A stretch of DNA of 6,294 bases, taken from a bacterium (GTDB taxonomy: Bacteria; Chlamydiota; Chlamydiia; Chlamydiales; FEN-1388). The stretch covers positions 1 through 6,294 of the forward strand of contig JAJZPP010000043.1 of the NCBI GenBank assembly GCA_021811115.1, in the 5' to 3' direction. This document shows positions 1 through 5,936 of the stretch, in pieces (position 1 is the stretch's first letter; every line of letters begins with the position of its first letter). The translations under genes were made by a program, and so were the position numbers. Under the pieces are notes generated by a model. The model was not told the origin of the DNA, did no database searches, and saw nothing but the letters and a program-made list of their open reading frames with translations.

Positions 1-254
1 AATACGCTTCAAGAACAGCTGCTTGTCTCTTCAAATCTTCTTTTTGATCATGACTTGACACAAAGAGCATAGGCAATCGTTCGCTTTTCATCAACAATTT
101 TCCGGGAAGTCCGTCCTAATAATTGGCCCAGCTCATATCTTCGATGTCCTTTGGGCGTTCGTTCGGCAGTGATTTTGCCTGCCTTTTCCCAACGACGAAG
201 CGTCCTGTTCGACACTCCTAATTCTTTTGCTGCTTTTCCGATTGAAATTTTCAT
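1..254 (-). pseudogene. tnpA: IS607-family serine recombinase TnpA, frameshifted, partial
   Basis: The N-terminus is a MerR-type winged helix-turn-helix: residues 3-42 contain SIGKAAKELGVS, TLRRWEKAGKI and TPKGHRRYE, the hallmark of IS607 TnpA, which has its DNA-binding domain in front of the resolvase domain. After KRTIAYA, where Arg-Val-Ser-Ser should follow, the frame reads LCVKS and stops at 48-50. Shifting by one base at the CTTT on the minus strand (65-62) restores VSSHDQKEDLKRQAAVLEAY up to the window edge, the expected start of the catalytic domain. One extra base therefore removes the conserved Arg and separates the catalytic Ser from the HTH domain. In the family this enzyme excises and inserts the element. 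A sequencing error or programmed frameshifting are alternatives to inactivation. The ATG at 254-252 has no Shine-Dalgarno sequence. Confidence 0.82.
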
Positions 255-262
255 AGGACTAA

Positions 263-291
263 AATGTAGACAAAATGTCCCATTTTGTCAA
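263..291 (-). promoter_or_regulatory. Sigma70-type promoter of IS607 tnpA
   Basis: On the minus strand a consensus -35 box TTGACA (291-286) is separated by exactly 17 bases from TACATT (268-263). The expected start of transcription, about seven bases further, falls at roughly 256, only a base or two from the tnpA ATG at 254. The message would then be leaderless or nearly so, which fits the absence of a Shine-Dalgarno sequence. The call rests on consensus match and spacing alone. Confidence 0.65.
269..289. promoter_or_regulatory. Perfect 8-bp inverted repeat in promoter spacer, probable operator
   Basis: GACAAAAT (269-276) and ATTTTGTC (282-289) form a perfect dyad around the 5-base centre GTCCC. 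It fills the 17-bp spacer of the tnpA promoter and runs four bases into the -35 box. MerR-family proteins bind dyads between -35 and -10, and TnpA itself carries a MerR-type HTH, so self-regulation or transposase binding to the element end is a reasonable inference. No binding data can be read from sequence. Confidence 0.55.
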
Positions 292-868
292 TATAAGTTC
301 AGATTTTATCGAGCTGTGTCAAACCCCCATTCTTGACCTTGCCACCGCAACCATTACCCTCGCCTATTCCATAGGAAAGGGGGTCGGCACACTGGCTCCA
401 GCCGTCCTCGATGGGCTAGAAACTGCTACCACTATCCTCGGAGCTGCCGCCGGGGCATTAACGACCCTTTTGGGAGGGTATTCCCTCATTACAAACATCA
501 CGCGTTGCAAAGAGGCTGCGCGCAAGCAAAAAGAGGTGGCCACCCAACTCGAAACGCTCCAAAACCCTTCTCAAACCGGTGTTGCCCAAGAGACTTGGGC
601 TCTGTGTACCAAAATGGGAGGAATCCACCTCAACCGAGAACAACTCAAGGCCAACAAGGCGTGGAGAACCTCCCTTCTCAAAGCGTGCGCAAGCGCCATG
701 GCAACGGTTGGCGGAATTCTTGGTATAGCCAGTGCCTTTACAGGAGGAGCCGCCGCCGTGGGAATCGCCATCGCCGCTGTCGTTTTAGGAATCATTGGAG
801 CCAGCGTCGGAGTGGTCTCCTATCTTTCAACACGACGCCTCAAGAAGGAACTTGAGGCTATGCCATGA
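275..868 (+). CDS. Inc-like bilobed hydrophobic membrane protein, possibly truncated
   Basis: The 197-residue product has two hydrophobic lobes. The first is about residues 40-73, rich in Ala and Gly. The second is a long hairpin-like stretch at about 135-184 containing GGILGIASAFTGG and GIIGASVGVV. A charged, probably helical linker (about 78-132) lies between them and the C-terminal tail is basic. Paired hydrophobic lobes of this kind typify chlamydial inclusion-membrane proteins inserted in the host vacuole membrane through type III secretion; the sequence gives no specific function. No signal peptide is evident. The only available start, ATG 275, lies inside the IS607 promoter dyad without a ribosome-binding site, and upstream the frame is open only from 263, so the original 5' end may have been lost. 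The frame also stays open after the TGA at 866-868. It could therefore be a damaged gene. Confidence 0.6.
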   Translation: MSHFVNISSDFIELCQTPILDLATATITLAYSIGKGVGTLAPAVLDGLETATTILGAAAGALTTLLGGYSLITNITRCKEAARKQKEVATQLETLQNPSQTGVAQETWALCTKMGGIHLNREQLKANKAWRTSLLKACASAMATVGGILGIASAFTGGAAAVGIAIAAVVLGIIGASVGVVSYLSTRRLKKELEAMP

Positions 869-1024
869 ATCTCAGGGCCGGATTGTGAAACATTGGCCAC
901 GCAGCTCATCGACTGTTCACAAGAGCAAAGAGAAGAAATAAAAGGGCTCTTAAGGCTATCAGAAGAACTTCCGATGGACCGCGAGGCTATTGTCGCGCTC
1001 CTTCAAACCCAATTCGTGAAATGA
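869..1024 (+). other. In-frame continuation of the Inc-like ORF beyond a TGA codon
   Basis: Directly after the TGA at 866-868 the same frame stays open for 51 codons to a second TGA at 1022-1024. It starts ISGPDCETLATQLID and ends AIVALLQTQFVK. The stretch is rich in Glu, Gln and Leu and looks like one or two soluble helices, unlike random translated DNA. It lacks a convincing start with a ribosome-binding site: a TTG at 893 and an ATG at 974 are the only candidates. The simplest reading is a C-terminal domain cut off by a nonsense mutation; readthrough is the alternative. Confidence 0.5.
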
Positions 1025-1025
1025 G

Positions 1026-1052
1026 CTAGACAAAAAAATAGGCACAGTCTAG
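1026..1052. other. Short dyad CTAGAC...GTCTAG in the intergenic region
   Basis: CTAGAC (1026-1031) and GTCTAG (1047-1052) are perfect inverted repeats around a 15-base A-rich loop, immediately after the last in-frame stop of the Inc-like region. The stem is only six pairs and no T-run follows, so it is a poor intrinsic terminator. It could be an operator for the downstream PIN-TRAM/acpS pair or chance. No clear promoter was found between 1025 and 1104. Confidence 0.25.
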
Positions 1053-1104
1053 AATCCGGCTCACAATTTTCGCAAGTGCTCAAGAAGTTGAGGTTGACAA
1101 GTTT

Positions 1105-2190
1105 ATGGCTTCCATCAATGCGAGGGTTTCATCATTTGTGATGTGCCTTGTTGCTGCCGTGCTATTTCAGCTCACGCGCGCCTCTATTACAAGCGTCGCT
1201 TTTGTGAGTGATGTTCTCATTTTAGCCGTTGCCGGAGTGGTTCTGGTCGAGATTATCCGTTTTCTGGCGAAGGCATGGACCCCTCGCACGCTCCTCATCG
1301 GCCTATTCGCCCTCATCGTCGGGTTTGGGGCGGCCACCTTTATCGTTCTATGCTCCCAGATTCTCTTCGGGCTTCAGGCCTTCCCGCAGATGTTCGACCC
1401 GCTCTTGCGCTTCCTCCTCCCCTTAAGCGCCACGCTGGCTGCCTATTCTGGCTTGCAGACGCTCTCCATTGCAAAACGGAGCGATAGTGAGAGTGAGGAC
1501 TCAACCGAAGGGGGAGAACGGACGCGCACCTACATTCCCGATCTCGCTGCGCTTGAAGACGGCCGCATCCTCGACTTAGCCCGTACCGGACTCTTCGATA
1601 ATCAACTCATCCTTCCGAGCTTCCTGGCTACCGATTTGCGATTCCTCTCAGAAACCGGCGAAGAATCATCGCGCATCCGAGCCAAAAAAGCGCTCGACGC
1701 CCTGCGCAAACTAGAATCCCTCCCCAAACTCAATGCGAGAATTCGAGATTTCCATATCACAGAAGAGCTTGAGCTCAGCGAAAAACTCCTCAAATGCGCG
1801 AAGAGATCCCATTCGCTCATCATGACCAACGAGAATGCCCCCTTGCGCCAAGATGCCGACCAGTACTTCGCCATCGATTCGATTGCCAACGCTCTTCGTC
1901 CCCCGATCCCAAAGGGAGAGATGCTCTCGATCAAGATCCAACGGCTCGGCAAAGAGCCCAAACAGGGCATTGGCTACCTCGATGACGGGACTATGGTCGT
2001 TGTGAATGGGGGTGGCGACTTCCTCGGACGATCCGTTCGAACGCAGGTGCTCTCCCAAAAATACTCTTCCTCTGGAAAAATTGTCTTCTGTAATGTTCGT
2101 GAGGAAGATCTGTATGATGACCGCTCAGGCAACTTTGCAGTTCCCTTCCCTCAGATTGAGACCACCTCATTTACTCCCTACTCTTCATGA
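1105..2190 (+). CDS. Membrane-anchored PIN-TRAM domain protein (YacL-like)
   Basis: The protein has 361 residues and the architecture of the YacL family. Roughly four N-terminal membrane helices (about 11-30, 33-53, 62-84 and 96-116) are followed by a charged linker (125-142), a cytosolic PIN nuclease-fold domain (about 143-265) and a TRAM domain (about 266-331). The PIN start PDLAALEDGRILDLARTG matches the family's DTSVIIDGRI region. The TRAM block KGEMLSIKIQRLGKEPKQGI, followed by GYLDDGTMVVVN, is almost textbook. PIN domains are usually RNases and TRAM domains bind RNA; the substrate of this family is not settled. Acidic PIN positions read D146, D177 and E243, where relatives usually have Asp, Glu and Asp. 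A weak GAGG at 1090-1093 precedes the ATG. The stop overlaps the acpS start (ATGA), so the two genes are probably co-translated. Confidence 0.88.
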   Translation: MASINARVSSFVMCLVAAVLFQLTRASITSVAFVSDVLILAVAGVVLVEIIRFLAKAWTPRTLLIGLFALIVGFGAATFIVLCSQILFGLQAFPQMFDPLLRFLLPLSATLAAYSGLQTLSIAKRSDSESEDSTEGGERTRTYIPDLAALEDGRILDLARTGLFDNQLILPSFLATDLRFLSETGEESSRIRAKKALDALRKLESLPKLNARIRDFHITEELELSEKLLKCAKRSHSLIMTNENAPLRQDADQYFAIDSIANALRPPIPKGEMLSIKIQRLGKEPKQGIGYLDDGTMVVVNGGGDFLGRSVRTQVLSQKYSSSGKIVFCNVREEDLYDDRSGNFAVPFPQIETTSFTPYSS

Positions 2191-2555
2191 TCCTTGGTAT
2201 CGGATGCGATCTTATTGAGATTGAGCGGATCGAGGGAGTCATCGCCCGCTTTAAAGAGAGCTTTCTCGAAAGGCTCTTTACTCCTTTTGAAATTGCCTAC
2301 TGCTCTAGCATCGCAAAACCGGCTCTCCGATTTGCAGGAAGGTTTGCCGCCAAAGAGGCTATTTCCAAAGCGCTCGCCTGTGGTATTGGGAATAGGCTTT
2401 CGTGGCTCGACATGGAGATCCGAAATGACGAAGTGGGAAAACCGTTTCTTATCCTCAACCCTGTTATTTCCGCCCAGTTCGGCGTAGTCAGCTCCCACAT
2501 TTCGATTAGCCATTCCACAACTCTGGCCATGGCGTATGTGATTTTAGAAGGATAG
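2187..2555 (+). CDS. acpS: Holo-[acyl-carrier-protein] synthase
   Basis: AcpS transfers 4'-phosphopantetheine from CoA to the conserved Ser of apo-ACP, activating it for fatty acid synthesis in the cytosol; the family works as a Mg-dependent trimer. The 122-residue length is typical. The motifs are complete: GIGCDLIEIERI with the metal-binding Asp at position 8, FTPFEIAYC (31-39), RFAAKEAISKAL with Glu57 and Lys61, the GKP loop (84-86) and SISHS (106-110). The ATG overlaps the TGA of the PIN-TRAM gene as ATGA and has no Shine-Dalgarno of its own, so translation probably depends on ribosomes arriving from upstream. The last four codons overlap the end of a convergent gene. In Chlamydia, as I recall, acpS lies beside trxB, consistent with this neighbourhood. 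Confidence 0.96.
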   Translation: MILGIGCDLIEIERIEGVIARFKESFLERLFTPFEIAYCSSIAKPALRFAGRFAAKEAISKALACGIGNRLSWLDMEIRNDEVGKPFLILNPVISAQFGVVSSHISISHSTTLAMAYVILEG

Positions 2556-3326
2556 TGGCACAGAAATGCTCGCCTGACATGATTGGGCTCTCACAACAGG
2601 GCCTTTTGTCACCATTCGCCAGATCGCAGAGATTCTGGCCTCCACACCATTAGAAAAACGGTAGGCATAGCTGGCCGTAACGGTTTTTACCACCGTTCGC
2701 ATCGTCCCAATCCCACAAAACCGTCTCGCACGGCCAAACGTCTCGGTACATCCAAGCGAGCCCCTCAAGAAGTGGCGAGAAAAGAGTACCTGCTGCATCC
2801 CAACCTCTCCACCCATCCACCTAGCGTTGTGGGTTCCGATACCCCCTCCCACATACGCAAAGAGTTGGGTATACGCGTGCGGCCTTACGATCAGATGCTT
2901 TCCCAAACCGACTCCACACTCAGCTGTAGAGGGAGCCATCTCAAAAAAGACGGCCTTCCTAGCACGCTCCCGCTGTGCTGTAGACCCAGCGGCAAAACAG
3001 GTGAGGGCTACAGGGCTGCCAGTAAGATCGGAGAGGAGTTGCCGTTCCACCCTCGCGCCTATTTTGGCTGTCTCAATCGAGTTCCCTGAGAGAAAAATGT
3101 CCGACTCCCACTCAGGGTAGGGCGAGCCTGAGACGAGGAGAGTTCCCTGAAACGCCTGTTCGGGAGAGTGGGCCGGCAGCCTTCGATGACGGGGAGTGGC
3201 TGAAAGCCGCTCTAACACAAGCGTGGGGCGTATCTCAAGAAAATTTTTTGTCCATGGCACCGCCTCAAAAGGAGGAGCCCCATACAACGACGCTCCCGTG
3301 AGGAGGAGGAGAAACCACCTCTTCAC
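2544..3326 (-). CDS. Secreted, probable outer-membrane beta-barrel protein of unknown function
   Basis: I do not recognise this family. From a GTG at 3326-3324 the product has 260 residues. It begins with a classic signal peptide: Lys-Arg, then WFLLLLTGAS and a likely cleavage site after LYGA. The mature part has alternating polar and hydrophobic stretches with aromatic ends, for example the run SYAYRFSNGVEARISAIWRM and the close ASISVPLSF. A final Phe after alternating residues is the usual sorting signal of outer-membrane barrels, so a barrel is the best inference. The mature chain has five Cys residues. GGTGG sits six bases before the GTG. The alternative TTG at 3332-3330 overlaps the trxB stop as TTGA and would add two residues. 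Either way it follows trxB directly and is surely co-transcribed. A longer version starting at 3386 would put the signal peptide inside the chain and is unlikely. Confidence 0.72.
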   Translation of the reverse strand: MKRWFLLLLTGASLYGAPPFEAVPWTKNFLEIRPTLVLERLSATPRHRRLPAHSPEQAFQGTLLVSGSPYPEWESDIFLSGNSIETAKIGARVERQLLSDLTGSPVALTCFAAGSTAQRERARKAVFFEMAPSTAECGVGLGKHLIVRPHAYTQLFAYVGGGIGTHNARWMGGEVGMQQVLFSRHFLRGSLGCTETFGRARRFCGIGTMRTVVKTVTASYAYRFSNGVEARISAIWRMVTKGPVVRAQSCQASISVPLSF

Positions 3327-3328
3327 TT

Positions 3329-4288
3329 TCAACCACCCATTTCCATAGCCGACCATTCCCGTTCGACCTCCATGGAGGCCATGCAACCTGCCGCCGCAGC
3401 GGTAATGGCCTGTCGGAACTTTCGATCATGCACGTCGCCTGCTGCAAAAATGCCCGGAACAGAGGTTTTGTTTGTGCCAGGAATGAGCCGAACATAGCCG
3501 AGCTCATCCAGTTGGACTGCGCCATTGAGGAAGGCTGTATTGGGCTCATGACCCACCGCAAAGAAGACCCCGGCGGCTGGGTGGATCTCAGCGGTGTCTG
3601 TCTTGACATTCTTAATGCGAATCGACCGTACGACGGAATCGCCCAAGACCTCCTCGACAACGCTGTCCCACAGCACCGTAATCTTGGGGTGGTGGAGGAC
3701 ACGATCGGCCATAATTTTCGAAGCACGAAACACATCCCGCCGGTGGACGATAAAGACTCTCGACGCATACCGCGTCAAGAAGAGAGCCTCCTCCATCGCC
3801 GAATCACCCCCTCCGATGACGAAGAGGTCCTTATTCCGAAAGAGCGGCATGGCTCCGTCGCAGACGGCACAGGCGGACACCCCTTTTTGCCACAGCTCAC
3901 CATCTCGAGTCCCTTTGATATCGAGCCGCTTCGCTGAAGCGCCTGTCGCGATGATGATGAAGTGGGCGTACAGCGTGCGCTCTTGCGTCTCAATGAGGAA
4001 CGGCCGTTTTGAGGTATCAAGAGAGATGACATCCTCTAGAAGCACTTTTGTCCCAAATTTTTCAGCCTGTTTCTGCATGCGATCCATGAGTTCTGGTCCA
4101 GAAACGCCATCTGAGAAGCCGGGATAATTCTCGACATCGGTCGTCGTCATGAGCTGACCGCCGGCGATACCAGATTGAAACCCTGCAAACAAAACGGGCT
4201 GTAACATAGCCCTGGCGGCATAAATGGCAGCCGAATACCCTGAAGGACCCGAACCGATTACCGCAACTTTAATGGCATCAACAGTCAT
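3329..4288 (-). CDS. trxB: Thioredoxin-disulfide reductase
   Basis: TrxB is a cytosolic FAD flavoenzyme that uses NADPH to reduce thioredoxin, which supplies electrons for ribonucleotide reductase and disulfide repair. The 319-residue product is full length for the low-molecular-weight class. It shows the FAD-binding GSGPSG (12-17), GGQL (43-46), ATGASAKRL (114-122), the redox-active CAVCDG with Cys140 and Cys143, the NADPH-binding GGGDSA (159-164), HRRDVFRAS (182-190) and the C-terminal FAD motif [10 protein letters not shown] (279-288) followed by [12 protein letters not shown] good ribosome-binding stretch, GGAGAGGAG (4300-4292), precedes the ATG at 4288. It is the first gene of a two-gene minus-strand unit with the barrel-like protein and diverges from the transporter gene. 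Confidence 0.97.
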   Translation of the reverse strand: MTVDAIKVAVIGSGPSGYSAAIYAARAMLQPVLFAGFQSGIAGGQLMTTTDVENYPGFSDGVSGPELMDRMQKQAEKFGTKVLLEDVISLDTSKRPFLIETQERTLYAHFIIIATGASAKRLDIKGTRDGELWQKGVSACAVCDGAMPLFRNKDLFVIGGGDSAMEEALFLTRYASRVFIVHRRDVFRASKIMADRVLHHPKITVLWDSVVEEVLGDSVVRSIRIKNVKTDTAEIHPAAGVFFAVGHEPNTAFLNGAVQLDELGYVRLIPGTNKTSVPGIFAAGDVHDRKFRQAITAAAAGCMASMEVEREWSAMEMGG

Positions 4289-4480
4289 GTACTCCTCTCC
4301 TATCTAATCACTTGGCTATTGTGCACATCCCGCCTTTTCTTAGCCGCGAAAAAAACATAAAACACTCTGGCGAAAAAAATTCGAAGCCTCGTACACTTAA
4401 AGATATCGACAACTTACAGAGGCTGGACGTCCCCCAGACTATATGTCAGAAGCTTTTCGAAGCATTCATAGATGTAGGAT
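4289..4480. promoter_or_regulatory. Divergent intergenic region between trxB and the transporter
   Basis: These 192 bases must carry start signals for both directions, but no strong consensus promoter stands out. For the plus strand, TTACAG (4414-4419) with ACTATA (4438-4443) at an 18-base spacing is a weak candidate. Other visible items are a small hairpin GCTT-TTCG-AAGC (4452-4463), a repeat of TTCGAAGC (once near 4378, once at 4456-4463), and the palindrome GGACGTCC (4425-4432). None can be tied to a known regulator. The plus-strand frame open from the TTG at 4312 has no ribosome-binding site and runs into the transporter, so it is not called as a gene. Confidence 0.35.
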
Positions 4481-4483
4481 GTG

Positions 4484-5923
4484 ATGAATACAGGCGCATA
4501 TCCTTACTCCCTTGCGACTGCGCCAAGAACCCTAAAGATCATCCTACTCTCATTTCTCGCCTTTACTGTTTCTCTCTCATCCTCGATTGCCTGGAAAGTT
4601 TCTGATGCCGATTTTGCAACGAAGGTTGGATCTGATAGTCTGGCCTCAGCCTATATGCTGACGGCATTTATGATGTTTATCGGGGCCGGTTGCGTGCTCG
4701 CCAGATTAAAAAAAGGAAGCCCCCAATCGATCTTCTTCTCTGTCCAAAAGATTTCCTCCATTGCGTTTGGGACGCTGGCTATGGTGGAGACGGTTTTTCA
4801 CATCAGCCAGTTTACCAGCATCATCTTCATTTTGAAGGTGATCGGGTACGGGTATTCAGCTATCGTCCTGAACTCCTATTGGATCGGCCTTGACTCCTAC
4901 AACAGCCGCACACGTCTTTCCACGAGCGAATGCACCCTCTTCTCCTTTTGTACCTACGTCGGCATGTTGGTCGCTGGCGTCTGCCTCCAATCCAATTCGA
5001 TCGGCGCCAGCCAACTGGGCCTTCTCGTCGCCTGCTGCAGCGTAGTCTGCTGGATCCTTGGACGAATCGCCTTCGGAGCCGCCGTCAATGAACTGTACCT
5101 CCCGGCAAAGGAAGATGAGCCGCCCCGTACCGAACCATTTGGCCAAACCATCTGGCAGGCTATTCGGAGTTCGAGCGCTGTCATGACGCTCGTCGTCGGC
5201 AGCCTGCTCTTGAACGTCCTCATCCTTTCAACAGAGTACAGTTTCATCGCCGACTTCGAATCCCGCCTCTTCTCCCAATCCGGAACCCCCACTCGCGTCC
5301 AATCGGTAGGTACCTTTGTGGCCATGATTGGGCTTGGGAATATCCTTACCCTTTTCTCCTATCGCATATGGTCGCGCTTCTGTCTGGCTCGAGCCATCCT
5401 TCCCGTGGCCACCGTTCTGGCACTCATTACGATTCGAGTGGGATTCACCGACTGCCACTCCATCTTCGCATCGGTCATGGCCCTCATTGTGGTTGAGAGC
5501 CTCTACCCGCTCGTCGTTGAAAGCAATATGCAGTACCTGCTCAACCGATTCCCCCCTTCAGAACGGATGAAAGCCCGAATGCTGATTGAGACGATCGCCG
5601 AACCAACCGGCATTCTCTTTACCGCCATCCTCGCTGCCCTCTCCTGGATCGATACCCATACCATGAGCATCGCTGTCGTCTTCTTCACCCTCGCCTTGGC
5701 CCTCTTTTCTTGGTACATGGATTCCTCGTGGCAAAAGAGACAGGAACTCTCATTCCGCTCCGCCGCCCTCGGCTTTGCCAGCCGGTGTTGTGCCTGGCTC
5801 GTCATGGCACACACGTTATTGCCCTGTCTGGAACATTGCGTTGATTTTTCTGAAGATTTGAAGATCGTGGAAGGGTACAATTGGCTGTGCATCCCGGCCG
5901 TCAAATGGGCGGATGAAATTTAG
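4484..5923 (+). CDS. 12-helix major-facilitator-type transporter, nucleotide-transporter-like
   Basis: The product is a 479-residue polytopic inner-membrane protein. About twelve hydrophobic segments are visible (near 15-37, 57-75, 90-109, 112-134, 153-170, 177-200, 235-252, 276-296, 303-320, 326-346, 373-391 and 395-412). A polar central loop (about 202-232) gives the 6+6 layout of the major facilitator fold. The second half, with TEYSFIADFE, the run VGTFVAMIGLGNILTLFSYR and later FPPSERMKARMLIETIAEP, resembles the branch of MFS-like proteins related to ATP/ADP translocases of intracellular bacteria, where a DxxF segment and an LPPExR-R-K stretch recur. Substrate cannot be read. A Cys-rich soluble tail of about 65 residues follows the last helix. 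The ATG at 4484 sits four bases after AGGA; the GTG at 4481 is too close to it. It probably heads the cluster running into rnz. Confidence 0.72.
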   Translation: MNTGAYPYSLATAPRTLKIILLSFLAFTVSLSSSIAWKVSDADFATKVGSDSLASAYMLTAFMMFIGAGCVLARLKKGSPQSIFFSVQKISSIAFGTLAMVETVFHISQFTSIIFILKVIGYGYSAIVLNSYWIGLDSYNSRTRLSTSECTLFSFCTYVGMLVAGVCLQSNSIGASQLGLLVACCSVVCWILGRIAFGAAVNELYLPAKEDEPPRTEPFGQTIWQAIRSSSAVMTLVVGSLLLNVLILSTEYSFIADFESRLFSQSGTPTRVQSVGTFVAMIGLGNILTLFSYRIWSRFCLARAILPVATVLALITIRVGFTDCHSIFASVMALIVVESLYPLVVESNMQYLLNRFPPSERMKARMLIETIAEPTGILFTAILAALSWIDTHTMSIAVVFFTLALALFSWYMDSSWQKRQELSFRSAALGFASRCCAWLVMAHTLLPCLEHCVDFSEDLKIVEGYNWLCIPAVKWADEI

Positions 5924-5936
5924 GAAGAGGCTTTTT

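Larger units (their letters stand above)
1..291 (-). mobile_element. 5' end of an IS607-family insertion sequence (partial)
   Basis: This segment holds the promoter and the beginning of an IS607-type serine-recombinase gene reading leftwards out of the window. IS607 elements normally carry tnpA followed by tnpB, with the guide (omega) RNA near the tnpB end; those parts would lie beyond coordinate 1 and are not visible. The family lacks terminal inverted repeats and makes no target duplication, so the outer boundary cannot be fixed from sequence. I place it near the far edge of the tnpA promoter, which is an inference. The true end could lie some tens of bases either side. Confidence 0.7.

Noticed and set aside
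865..888. ATGA overlap at the end of the Inc-like ORF as the start of a second gene
   Set aside because: That frame closes after seven codons (TGA following ATT-G), so it cannot encode the protein-like stretch, which is in the original frame.
267..1035. Nine-base direct repeat TAGACAAAA at 267-275 and 1027-1035, considered as two ends of a mobile element
   Set aside because: The match is short and A-rich, IS607 elements lack such terminal repeats, and the tnpA gene points away from the enclosed segment.
1026..1052. CTAGAC/GTCTAG dyad as a Rho-independent terminator
   Set aside because: The stem is six pairs with a 15-base loop and no following T-run.
2583..3089. Plus-strand frame of 168 codons opposite the barrel-like gene
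   Set aside because: It lacks domains or a start signal, while the minus strand shows a signal peptide, barrel-like pattern and operon position after trxB.
3428..4127. Two long plus-strand frames opposite trxB
   Set aside because: They mirror the trxB coding strand; trxB is certain from its complete set of motifs.
4312..4605. Plus-strand frame of 97 codons from a TTG, overlapping the transporter start
   Set aside because: It has no ribosome-binding site and no familiar motifs, and its second half is an out-of-frame reading of the transporter's first membrane helices.
5503..5904. Minus-strand frame of 133 codons inside the transporter
   Set aside because: It reads the antisense of membrane helices and has no start signal or recognisable features.
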